From Strigamia acuminata (taxonomy: Eukaryota; Arthropoda; Chilopoda; Geophilomorpha; Linotaeniidae), in contig OX442317.1 of assembly GCA_949358305.1 (NCBI GenBank), positions 1,984,001 to 2,048,000 on the forward strand: a stretch of DNA of 64,000 nt. The letters run 5' to 3'. This document shows, in pieces, positions 39,039-51,245 of this stretch. Numbering within the stretch: position 1 is the first letter of the stretch; every line of letters starts with the position of its first letter. The notes beneath the pieces are model-generated. The model saw only the letters and a program-made list of their open reading frames with translations. It was not told the DNA's origin and did not search any database. The position numbers and the translations under genes are program-made.

Positions 39039-39101
39039 TAGTTTGACTTGAAAAAGTGGAGAGGCAACCTGGGTTTAACACGATATGAAATTTGTCTCAG
39101 G

Positions 39102-39123
39102 TCCCCTCCCCTCCCCTCCCCTC
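39102..39123 (+). repeat. (TCCCC)4 microsatellite
   Basis: Four TCCCC pentanucleotides, just outside the MITE-like element. Confidence 0.85.
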
Positions 39124-42100
39124 ATCTTGCCGTATTTGGGGCTAGTCATGTGTCCATTTTGAATAATGGATCGTGTCGTGTTTATTAAGAAGGGATCAAT
39201 TTGGAGCAAGGAGGCTGCTGTCTCTGTGGTGCATGCAATATCGATTTATATCTCACGCACAAACAAGCAAACCAGAGCTTTGCAACTCTCCTTTTTTCTT
39301 TTTTCTTTTTTTTCTTTCTGCTGCGCCATAGACACAAGGCACACACACATACACTCCAAATTAATAACTGTGCAGCAGATGAAAAATCTCCTTTTATGGT
39401 GCTTGAGTTTTGAGTTTCCATTGTGCCACTATTTCTTCTCTCCTTCAAATTAATTAAAACGAAAAAAAAAATTGAAATGTTTTTACAATGAAACGAGACG
39501 AAAAATCCTTATCGTGGAAGTTTGCAACAATGTTGAGCAACAAAGTTGAAATCAATTATTTCGTTTTGGGTTTAAAATTGGAAAATTTCATTTTGAATGC
39601 AGTTTTATTTATTTCCCGTTTATTATCGTTGAGGGCAAAATGAGTTTTTGGCTCGGCACCAAATTGAATGGCCGAATTAAGTTGTTGGATGAAACATAAT
39701 CATTTCTTTTGTATGCTCTTTCGCGCACCAGATAACTCCGTCGATGCCCTCTGTCATCACTATGGGTGGCCTGTTTCTCTTTATTCAGGACAACCTTGGA
39801 ATTGCAACTCTTGAGTTATTTCACAACCGAACCTGTGGCTGAACGTCATTTTTTATTCATTCATATTTCTTACAGCCTTTCCCAGGCGAGGGTGGCATGC
39901 AAAACAACCCGAATAGAATTGAGAGAGAGAGACTACCTTACATACTTTTTTTTCTCTTCTTTTTTTTCATTTTTCAAACATTGAGTCACGAAGTATCTGA
40001 GATTGTCTGATTTATCTTTCGACCTAAACTTACGCGCTCCATTAATATTCATCAAGAGTTTTGCGAATAGAATCTGAGTTTGGTGGCACGTTTCAGCAAA
40101 CTTGTTGCATAGAAAAACAGGCGTACAAGTTCCAGATTGCTATCGTTGGCAAATGGCAAGAATAAGCTTCTATATCTATCGCATTCTGCACTCGTCCATA
40201 TCTTGCAGCGCATTCCCTTCTCCCCCTTTCTAACTGCTGTGAATCACACTTGACATGATTATTATGACAAGCTATGAGATTATACAGCTGTAGGTACTTT
40301 GTGTACATTTTTTTTTTAAAATGCTAACACCTGTATATACACCACTTTACCTGACTTTACCTTGGAAATGAGGGCAGGCAATTGCAAATTAGTTAGTACT
40401 TGCGACAAATTTCAGGTTTATCTTTGATCTATTGTCTGCCAGGAGGTTGCGAACAATGTGGTCGTAAATCATTGGCCGGGCGATGACGAAAACATAAATA
40501 AATGAATGTCGGTGTGGTGGAAATCCATATGGAATAATGGGGGCGTTCGGAAATCGTTCGGAACGGCGTTAAAAAGTGTCGGAAATGCGGGAATCGTTTT
40601 GTAAGAATGGCGGATGTTTTTGTTTTATCGGGTTGCGGCAATCTTGGGCTTTTTACGTTTTAATCAATCGTCCTAAGTGGTTTTGAGAGACGCTGACGTT
40701 TTCATTAAAAATGGCGGATTTGGATTTGTGGTTTTGATTTGGCGACGTTTAAATATTGAAATTGGTCGAGTTTAGAGGGAGATTTGATTTTGATCGGAGA
40801 CTCGGGAGCGCTCTACTGGAGTTTGGGGGTTATCCACGTGATGCCACAAGCCGATATTGGCCAGATATGGCTGAACGATGAGAAATTATTGGTTCGAGTG
40901 AGCGTGGATGAAGAGCGAAACCGATGCTGCGTTTGGCGGATTAGCGAATTAATTAATTAAAATAATAACAACGCTTTTATTTGCTATCGCAACATAATTA
41001 CAATGCAGAAAGAAAGGTGTGCGTTTGACCCGCGTCTCTCTTCCGCGTGTGATGAATGGAGAAAAGTCTTCACTTCATCAAATAACCGCTCAACGGAGGT
41101 CAGTGCCGTGCAATTTACGTAATTACTCTCGAGCGAACACTGCCGGCTATCGCTGCATTATCTATTTAGAAATTATTTTTTTTTCTCTTTTTTTTTTTAA
41201 TTAACGGAAATAAAATAAAATAAATTAATAGATAGATAAATAAATAAAAATGGGTTTGTCGTGAGAAAAATTGAATGTTTGAAGTAAGATGGAATAATTA
41301 AGGTGAAAATTGGACGTTTAAAATGGTGTAAGACGATCAAGTAAACAATTCATCTTTTCGTCTTTTATTTTCAGGGGTGGGGTTGTGTGAAGCGTGGATA
41401 TTTGGTCAGGTCGAGCATTTCAAAATGACTGCTATTGTCCAGCAGGATGTGTGTGTGTGTGTGTGCATCTGGTCGAATGGCTCTCATGGGAAGGCACGAA
41501 TAGAAAAGAGGGAGGAATCGACCAGACACCCGACTTAAACCCACACACATCTGCTCCTTCCTACCTCTTTCAGCACTCACTTTTTTCCTTTTCTACTCTG
41601 TTTACCACAGATAAATTTTCACTCTTGTGTCTACAAAAGGACAAAAAGGTGAGAATTCCATCTTCAGACTGACAGATTTGATGCTTTGTTACATCAGTTT
41701 GGAACTGGCCAATCTCGTCACATTTCTCATTCTTGGAATTTTATTTTGTTGTTGTCCTTGTTCGTTTATATGAAAATTAATCCCGAGAGAATTTTTTTTT
41801 AAATGGGTCAAATTAGACAATTGGTAATGAATTTGTCACGAACATGTTAATTGCTAGTTGCATTATGTTTAGTAAAAATAATCCTGTTAGGGATTAATTT
41901 TTTTTGTTTTTGAAAATAAAGTTTAAAACATTTTCGTTTTGATATTTTTTTGTAAACAGCGCTTTGCAGGAAAGCTCATGGGGCAGCGTATTAAAACTTG
42001 TATTGCATTACCTCTTTCGAGTGTTTCGCCATACAAAATGGTTTGCAGCTGAAATGCTGGCAGGAAGGTAGAAAACAGATCGATATCGCGACGTATGATA

Positions 42101-43632
42101 TGATATAAATGTGCAATCACATTTAGTTTACATTTAGTCACTACTATAAAAATGATGGACGGCCATTGTGTAAACCCGTCGAGTTAATTAATGGGCTAGA
42201 TATGTTGAAATCTATTGAATTGATAAATAAGCGTATGTTTGTATTTGTGACATTGTTGGGCAATGGTTTTTATTCGAAATTGTCGCTTTGCGTCGGTAAC
42301 AAATTGCATTCGGCCTGCTTTTCGCTCGCAAACTGGTTCGGTTATTGATTGCCTTGAAAGTCGAACGTTTAGAAGGGAAAGGTTCATCCATCAGAGGTTG
42401 AAGTGACTCCAACTGCTGTTGTGCACGCTCCATTCCTAATTAATGTGACCTGACCCTTGTGGCAAAACGAGTGTGTTCTCCACACGGTAATTTGGCTTTT
42501 ATTCTTTAAATTATAGTTGCAAAGTCAGGGAATATAGTTCGCCTTTTCACCAGTCATAAAGTGACGCGAAACGCTGCGTTTTAATGAGTTTTGCGGCGCA
42601 TTTTTCATATTTGAAGGACGGCATGAATGGAAGAAGGGAAATATTTTAATCAGTGGATAGAAATGTTTGTTGTGCTGGGCCCCTTTAGGTTTTAATCTGT
42701 TGAAAAAGGAGGGAGACGGGATGGCGAGATGGCAATCTAGTGGGGTACAATCACCTGGAATGCGTTTTATTGGCTCTGTTCCAGATCGAGGGAATGGCAA
42801 ATTAAGAAGACTGAATAATTGGAGAGTGGGCTCAATGAACGAATGCACTACATTCACCAACCATTCGTGGCGATATGCGATGGCTCTTGTCAAAACTGAC
42901 ATCCCGTTTCATCAATAATTAACATTTAATTCGCTCCTTTTTCTTTCTTTCTTTCTTTTTTGATTTTTAATTTTTTTTCTTTTGATTTTGATGGAATAAA
43001 TTTGGGTTAAATTGATTGATGCGTGTACAAATGCATTTTTATTTACGTTTCTATTTTTGTGTGTGTTTTCGAATGTAGTTCGTTTGCACTCGATTGTGCT
43101 GTGCTATTCATCTTGTGTAGTGTGGCCAATGTACTCTATCGATCAGTCGGTAGGTGCTTTCAACTCTTCACTCGGTTGACAACATGCAATTTAAGAATTG
43201 ATCACCAATGAATACTAAAAGAGCTAGTTTTGTCACTTCCTTTTCCAATTGTGCACTTGAGACTCGACATCGCATTAATTTAACTCGACAATTCTAAGCT
43301 TGCATCTGCATGTTGGTTGGCCCTACAGACTGAGTAAAGTCATTCTTTTTTCGTCCGTATACTAAAAATATATATGAATATGTTTGTTTTTCTACTGGAT
43401 TTGGATAAATAAAGCTTTCCATCTATTGCCACTTGATTCGCTCTACCACCAGCTGAGCAAACTCACAATGGATTCAGGCCAAATGGGTTGTGGTGAAAGA
43501 CCAACTCGAGTTCAGTACAAAATGGCGTCGCAATGGAAATTGGAATTAAACTAAGCTTAAATGCTCTGATAGCGCATCCGCGCTCTGTTTACTGAGACCC
43601 CGCAATTTAGACATGGAAATCAACCTGTTTGG

Positions 43633-43748
43633 TCAATTTAAATATTTATTTTAGTGTTCGTGATCAATTTAGACATTTATTTTAGTGTTTTTGATCAATT
43701 TAGACATTTTTTTTTGGTGTTTTGTTCAATTTAGACATTGGATTTAGT
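43633..43748 (+). repeat. 31-bp tandem repeat, about 3.7 units
   Basis: Units begin tcaatttagacatttatttt and end tgttnntga. Four starts are visible, at 43633, 43664, 43695 and about 43725, and the last unit is incomplete. The tcaatttagac start resembles part of the 20-bp array at 32.6 kb. Confidence 0.8.
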
Positions 43749-44332
43749 TGTGTTGGACATTTTAGACCCGCATTGTAAAAGATACCGTGTTCAATTAGCA
43801 TCCCGCGCGCAATGAGGTCATTGACCGTATTTATTTATTTCTTTCTTTTTAAATGGATAATTTACATTTTCTCACGATTGCTTAATTTTGTGACAAATTT
43901 TGCTCGTGATCCGTGTACAAGCAGGTTGAACCCACTCTTTTGTAGAGAAAGAAAGAGATGTTGGTTGATCCTATCTTGCCAGCCAGGCGTGAGAAATCCA
44001 ACTTTATCATATTTACGAGTAAGAAGAACCTTGCTTGGCAAATAAGGCTTAGGAGCGGAGCGGGGGAGGGGAGGGGAGGGGGGAAATGATGTACATCCTT
44101 AAAATGGGAATAAAGTGGTGAAGAATGTGTTGACAAGTGAAAACACGATGGGGTTTTTATACGTCTTGTAAAATGAGGAGTAATTTCCTCAAACGGAGTT
44201 TGGTCGGGGGGATATCTTGTATTTTGACCGACCCTAAGTTGTTTGTTTGAGTGGTCATTGGTGCGCTCGTTTGTCTTCTTTTGTCGAGTCCTTCTTGTTC
44301 GAATGCAGAGGTTTCGAATAAAATAAAAAAAA

Positions 44333-44334
<2 letters not shown>

Positions 44335-44365
<31 letters not shown>
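44335..44365 (+). repeat. Poly-T run, 31 bases
   Basis: The longest uninterrupted T tract that I counted in the window. Confidence 0.9.
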
Positions 44366-44370
<5 letters not shown>

Positions 44371-44981
44371 TTGAGTTATTGATTTTGAAGGAATGGGGTC
44401 GGGAAGGGGACGTTTGGTACGTTTTTATTTTATTTTTTTTTTTGGTTCTATGGACTCGTCAAACAGTAAAAGATGTTCTTTTTGTCGAGTGAAGATGTTG
44501 ACAATAGATGGATGACTTTAGGAAAATAAAATTGGTTGACAGAATTGTTTTTTATATTTTTTTTTCTTTCCCGGCGACCACACTCGGCTGTAAATAAATG
44601 GTTTCGTAAATAAACGTCACGTGCTCAGCTGGCAATGTGTGAAAGATTAAAGCAATGAATTGAAATTTGTGTGAAATTGAGGTTTTGTCGGGTTTTTCGA
44701 CTGTTTTTATGACTCAAAAAGTGTTGTAAAAGATTTGCTAACAAGTTGATCACTGTGTATATAATTGACAAGGGACGAACAAGCTTGAAATGGCAACTAA
44801 GTTATTACCCCAGAGGACCCCTGGGCGTTCTCAGTTAAATGAAACTGGAGTAAACATCCATTTCCTTCCCCACAGCTATAGAACCTTGCCTGGTGGAAAG
44901 CCATCAGCTTGGCTGCCTTCCTCCTTCGAAAACCCCTCTGCCCCCCTCTTCCTCCTTTCCCCAACCTACCATTGATTGCGC

Positions 44982-44995
44982 GTTGCTATGGAAAC
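44982..44995 (+). promoter_or_regulatory. RFX X-box
   Basis: GTTGCTATGGAAAC fits the RFX X-box consensus at every defined position. It lies in a GC-richer patch. Confidence 0.4.
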
Positions 44996-45686
44996 GCACG
45001 AGAATTCATGTGGGCAATGGGATATCTTTATTTCTTGATGCGCGCTATAAAACAAAAGCTAAATAAAAGACGAATAAAAAAATAAATAGATAAATTGCAA
45101 ATCGCATTTTCGCTGTAAAATGAAACATTTTTAAAAGATTTAAAAGATTATTTTTTTAAAAAATATTTTTTTTTTTTAATTTTTTAATTTTTTTTTTTAA
45201 ATTGATGAAATTGAATTCGTTAGCGCGAGGTTTTGATGCGGGTCAGGTATGGGCAAAGGCAACTAAGTCAAACAGCAAGGCCACAGAAGAACAACCTTAG
45301 CCATGGTCTGCTGCGCTGACTCGCACCCTCGATCCAGGAGTGTGTAATGGAGCAATTTCCTGCAGCGCTCGACCGATTACCCAGACTGGTGGAAATCAAT
45401 GGGAGAAAAATAGGCGTCTGGAGGGGGGAAACAAACGAGCTTTTTTCATGTGTCTAAGCGAAAATGTAAAAGTGGGCAGGTCGATAAACATTTAATGAAT
45501 ATTGACACGTTGCCAAGTTGGGGCAAAAGAATGATGTAAATGAAAGATGATGGGTTTGGCGCATAAAATACTAATGCGCGACTCAGATATTTGAGGACAG
45601 AGCCCAAAGTGTCCTATGTATGTGTGTGTGTGTGTGTTGAATAATTGACGGCAACGTTTTTGCCACAGACGTTATCATCTTTTGGT

Positions 45687-45700
45687 GTTGCCATGGAGAC
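45687..45700 (+). promoter_or_regulatory. RFX X-box
   Basis: GTTGCCATGGAGAC is a strong X-box match 692 bp after the previous one. It has one deviation in the second half-site. Confidence 0.35.
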
Positions 45701-47954
45701 CGACTCGGTTTCGTGCACCCGCCCACACGTACTTCATCACGTGGATTTCATGAAGCGTGTTTATGTGAGGGAAAAGAAATGAGAAGAAGAAGAGAGAGAA
45801 TTTTCTTTTTTCTTTTTTTTCTTTTCTTTGATAATTTTTTTCTGAGTTGAAATTTGTTTTGTTGAATCATGTGTGAACTCGGCTGGTGTTGTTTCCTGTA
45901 ACCTTGTTTGCAATTCATGTCTGCATTCCGCTCCATCAGAGTTGAAAGGTCAAACCGAAGACGAGGTTAGAAAGAAAATGGTGACCTTTTCCTTTCTTTC
46001 TTGATTTATACCATTAATTTGATGCGCTTTATTATTGTTATTATTTTCGTTTTTTTGCACAAGATGAAGGAAGGGTAATTCAGATTTAATTGTAGGTTGG
46101 TTAAACCTAATCAGAAATGGCTGCAAAGGTTTTGTTTGCGGATACTTAAAACTACACGTTTCGCATTTGTGTTTTGATTAGTTAAAGAGGGTCAGAATGT
46201 TGGCTCCGTTTCAGAATTCGTTTTCGAGTGACATGCTAATTACATTGCGAATGTTTATATTTTATTTTAGATGAGAAATTAATAAAACGTGACGAGATCA
46301 ATGATTTTTTAAACGCATTACTTTCTTTTGCTTGAAATTCGATTGTGGTCGAGTTGGATTCAGATGAAAATCCATTTGCCATTTTATCCCATTTGGCAGT
46401 TGCTGCTTCCTCAATTTCACTCTTTTCTTGCGCTCTTTGAAAATTATTCCTTTTGAAAGAAAGTGTATGAGCTGGAGCATAACACGGTCGAGTGGTTTGT
46501 TTAAAGACAGCAATTTGATGAGGCAGCATCGAGCAGCTTGTTGCAAACAGGCAACTGTGTGTTGTGGGATGAAAAACCTGTTTCCTTCTCGATGACATAA
46601 AAGCTCTTTTTGTCTCCTTATCTGCAGCTGGCTTTGCTAGTCACTTGCCCTTGAGTCTCGACTCGACAATCTCAACGAATTTTCTTCTCGCCACTCTGTT
46701 TACATTTATTAAACACTTGATTTACTTCCATCAGATTGCTCTACCTACACACAAATCAGATTACTTTTTCAACTTGTTTTTATTTTTATTTTTTTTTTTC
46801 GACTGTAATTCCAACCCCTATCCTTGGGTCAATGGTAAATAAAGAGGCCACGAAATGTCTGCGCTTAAATAGTTGTTTCGTCGGATGATTTGCAAGCATA
46901 ATAAGCTGATTATATATTTTTTTTCGAGAGAAACATGCTTGGATTGATAAATACACTTAAGGGACACTGGTTTTTTGGCTGAATGATTATGACAAACTAC
47001 TACAAATGTAAAAAAGAATATAAAAAAAATTAACATTTCTAAAAGAAAACAAAAACGAGTTTTTGAGTGATGATAAGACGATGGGTATGCTTTGAAAAAA
47101 TGCATTCGAGTTGGGAAAATGTACAAATTGGAGTATTGAGTGGAGGAAAAGAGCTTTGAATGCATCAAAGTGGCCTGATTTGATGGTTATCAATCTATGA
47201 ATCATTCTATTCATGGAAATAGCAAAGAAAATAGAAAGACCAGCTAAGGTTCTGCCAGACGCTGCGAAAAAACTGGGGCCAATAGGATCCAGGGAGGTCA
47301 TGCGAAGACCAACTGAATGTCAAATGGAATAATGCAAACATTAGCGCGATTGCGGCAACAAAATGTCGTCGCGCATGATTTCGGGCCATTTTAAGAACCA
47401 CAATCGCAAATAATTACTCGCGCCCGGCTTTTTCTATTTTCCCATCTGCGTTGAAAACAAACCCGCTATAATTCGATATTCCCAAAATATATTCGTTTTT
47501 ACATTGTAAACACATGCTCCGTTTTCCCTTTGACGATAATTTATGTTTTCAACTCATTTTATTTAATTCAAACATGTAATCTATGCGTGTACCAAATGAC
47601 GGATTAAGGCCTTTTAAAAGAAGGGGAGAAAAAGGGACAAAAAGAAATCTCTTTCTCTGCCTTTAAACCTAAACCCCTCTATATCCTCTATATAGAAAGA
47701 ACTTGTATAAGGGCGAAAAGAGGAGGGATTGCTAAGGCGATAAATCAACCCCGAGCTAGGGGTACAGAGATAATAGATACGCCCTGAATACTTTGAGGGT
47801 GATAGTTTTAGTGTAGCCATCCTACTGGGGGCTTTGCACCAACTCGAGGAAAACGAATATTTTTAGCCCCGACGAGTTTAGTAACTTCGTAACTTCTTAC
47901 ATTTTTCGTAACGCCGCTTTTGGATACAGAGGTCAGAGGATGCGCGCGTTAAAT

Positions 47955-48118
47955 GTGAGTAAAAATCGGGGGACCATTGGGGGCCCCCTGGTTAAACGTG
48001 TAAACATTTTCTTCAATTTTTTTTTGCACCACTTCAAGTTTTTGGTGTCAGGGGCCCCGAGTTAGATGCGAGTAAAAATCGGGGGCCCATTGTGGAAAGG
48101 TTTTCTTCAATTTTTTTT
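47955..48118 (+). repeat. Diverged direct duplication, about 100-bp period
   Basis: The string gagtaaaaatcggggg followed by ccattg occurs at about 47957 and 48070. Each copy is followed by ttttcttcaattttttt (near 48007 and 48101). The spacing differs because one copy has lost about 20 bases. Confidence 0.6.
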
Positions 48119-48967
48119 GGCGTTAGGGAAATAAGTTAGGACGCTCTGATTGACACAGAAATTTCCGGCTCCGTTTGCGTGATGAAACCTCAAAATGGTT
48201 GCAGAAAATTATTTTTAAGCAGTAGTCATTTTGTTTAGTTTAAATGAATGACGGGCGAGATAAGGAGCCCATGTTGAATGTAATGTTAGTAGTGTATGAG
48301 AAGCACGTCACAGAATTTTTTTCCCCTTCGTGTTCCCTCCCTCTTTCTCCGTTTTGTTTGATGTGGCTCCTCCTGGTGAAAAGCCCAATTCCCTTTCTGC
48401 GAGGGGCTGGTGCGGGCGCTGCGCTACAACTGCTGGCAGCAAACACGATGCATTATTCAGCAGCCCCATATCCAGGTGAGAGCAGCAAATGACTGGTGTA
48501 CAGATTTAGAAAGCACTTAGTCAGGAGGCCTTCACACCGAATTCTCATCTCTTCTTTCCCCTCTCCCTTTATTGCAACGTGCAGAAGGCTTGAGCTGTAT
48601 AATGGAGGCGCAATTAGATGGGAACCGAGTTGCCAGTCAACTGCTTAATTTGGACACCCCGGCTCGATGCCTTCTCTCTATTGCTTATTAAAGGTGGAGC
48701 CATTCGATGGATATCGGTCAGATTTGACAGTTGTTTAGTAATCATCACTTAGTTGGCTCAAACGCTCCACCCCGTCATTAGGTGGAGCCATTTTCGACTT
48801 GCTTTTTGTGTTAATGGTTTCGTAAATACGTTTTGCTGGAAAAAAAAATAGTGATTTCTTCGCGGTTGTTCGTCGTAATTGGGCTAATTCTTTTTTTTTA
48901 AATAAAGTTTTATGGATTTTTAATGAAAGTAGATTTGTTTATTATTTTATATGCAAATTAGGCCTAA

Positions 48968-48992
48968 TTTTTTTTTTGGGGGGGGGGGGGGG
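48968..48992 (+). repeat. T10-G15 homopolymer junction
   Basis: Ten T residues (48968-48977) run directly into fifteen G residues (48978-48992). Confidence 0.9.
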
Positions 48993-50989
48993 AGTTTCTT
49001 TAAATTAATTCGGTAATTTGAAGACAAATTTTGTGCATTTTTTTGGATTAGTTTGTGTGAAAAGAAAGAAAAAAAATTAATGGAGTGACTTTGAATTTTT
49101 ATTTAATTTAATTTTTTGTTTATTTATTTACGTTTTTATTTTGAAATAAATAAATAAATAAAACAAACTCTTGTTACATTAAATCCCTATTAGGTGTTGA
49201 CGTCCATTTTTGGATCGCTCGCGTGTTGTTACAGCTACTGAATTCATGTATAATTACTTGCGTGTCAAATGTACTTTACATATTAAGGTATCTGGCATTT
49301 ATTTTTGTTTTTTTATTTTTCTACCGGATACACTAAAAGGGTGGAAAAGTTGTTGAGTCGGTTCGCTTTTTTTAACTACTGTTTCGAGTGATGAACAGTG
49401 ACAGCAAAGAAACATAAAATTTAAAAATAAAAATTAAAAAAAATTAAAAAAAAATTAAAAAAATATAATATCATTACGTTTATTGAGTGGTGCAGTTCCA
49501 AGACCCCTTTTTCACCACGATGACAAGCGTGTGAACGGGATCCCGTCTTTTTTATTTCCTTCTCTATTCAATCTCCTCGAAAGGCCGTCTTAATTATATA
49601 CAAACAAAAAAAAATTAAAAATTAAAAAAACAAAAATGGAGGTCAACTCGATTTTAAATAAACTAAATCTCCATTCATTGTAAAAATATCGATTTCTTTG
49701 CACACACAAAAAAAAACGTTGCGAGTAATTTTTCTTTTTTAATTGAACACATTTTCTTTCCTTGTGTCGAGTTGACGGCATCAAAGGGTTAAAGAATTTT
49801 GCCCACTTCAGGTGAATGGCTCGAGGCAGCGGTGAACCTGAGCCACAGGAATGTGTCCGCAGCTATAGGTGAGTGTGGAGGGAGTGTGGAGCTGAGGGGA
49901 GCCATTTCCCTTGTCCCTTCCCTTCCCTACCCCCTCCCATGAACCTTCTGCACACTTTATATATGTATTTTTTTTTTTTTTTAACTTTTTTCAACCTTTT
50001 CCTGAGGTGTGTGAGAAGTTGATCTTTAAACTTTATGTGCGTCAGCAATGGAGGTTTTTGGTGTGCGTGTTGCAATTTAAGTGTAATGCCTTTATTTTTG
50101 GCTCGAGGGAACTATTAAAGGCACACGTTGAAAGGCCCGCTTGATAAATATTGCACTTCACACGGCGCTAGTTTGTTGGCAACATTTTCCAGCCGATTCA
50201 ATAGTCTGAACAATGTCCAATAATCAGATTATTTAACCTTTCGATAAATTCGTGCGTGGGAGGAAAAGAAAGGAAGAAAGAACGAAAGAACGAACGACAC
50301 CTTTTCGCGATTTTATTGAGCGTGCTGGAGGAAATTTATTACGGAATTTTAAAGGGAAGGAAGGGGAAAAGAAATATTTTTCCTAGGAAATTTGTGTTTT
50401 TTATTTATTTTTATTTTTTGTTATTTTTTGTTTTAAGTGGAATGTGACCGATAACAGGATGTGTTTGGTGTTCGAAATGCGAGTTGTTGTCGAATTGATA
50501 TGCACACAGTTTAGAATTTCAAGTGCCCTCACAGTTAAAATTAAACGCACAAAATGTGCCGAGACATTCGTTACGTTTATCTATTTATATTTATTACGTT
50601 AAAAATTCCCCAATATTTCAATTACTGCACATTTTTTGCAGAATGATCATTAATAAACAACACGACGAAATGTGATGAATCATTGGATAATCACGTGACC
50701 CTATTCCAAAAATGCCCCTTGAAAAAAAATTGTGGCCACTGTTTTCCATAATACAGTTTGGAATTTTGATGGGTCCACCAACAACACGCCCTCAAGCTAG
50801 TTATTATTATTTTTTTTTTTTCAAGAGTAAAACGAGAAGAGAGAATTTTTTTTTTCTTAAAAAAAAAAAAGAATCAAAATAATGGATGTCTGTTGTGGAT
50901 AATTGGTGGGAATTTTGAGAGAAAGAGAGCCCGTTTGAGGCTATTTGAATTCCTCGGAGTGATCGCGAGCTTCTTCCCCTCTTTGGCAG

Positions 50990-51245
50990 TAATGGAAGCG
51001 GGCAGTGGCTCCCCCACGGTGTTGCACGCCGGAGCGTTCTCGGCACACCAGTCGCAGTCTATTGAGCTGCAGTGTGGTGGTGGAGACCCGCCCCCCGTAC
51101 AGGACCCTGGGCGAGGGTAGTCGTCGTCTAAGTCTGGCATGTCAATAGTTTTGGCCTGGCTCAGTGCGAACGCTACACAATATGAGCGGCTGATGTTGAA
51201 GTGGTGGGGTCCAGGAATACGGCACCGTGTCACGTGCAAGACACA
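50990..51245. other. GC-rich patch with a cysteine-rich minus-strand frame
   Basis: This patch is clearly richer in GC and CpG than its surroundings. On the minus strand an open frame of 125 codons (51251 to about 50874) includes DLDDDYPRPGSC and CSSIDCDWCAENAPAC, which look less random than other desert ORFs. The plus strand is also open across it. It may be a coding exon, an alternative leader exon of the downstream gene, or a regulatory element. Neither strand shows a decisive pair of splice sites, and I recognise no family. Confidence 0.3.

Larger units (their letters stand above)
39039..50989 (+). other. Non-coding DNA with regulatory-motif and repeat patches
   Basis: No gene is supported. 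It contains a (TCCCC)n run at 39102-39123, a 31-bp repeat at 43633-43748, T31 at 44335-44365, two X-boxes at 44982-44995 and 45687-45700, a duplicated segment near 47955-48118 and a T10-G15 junction at 48968-48992. Confidence 0.45.
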
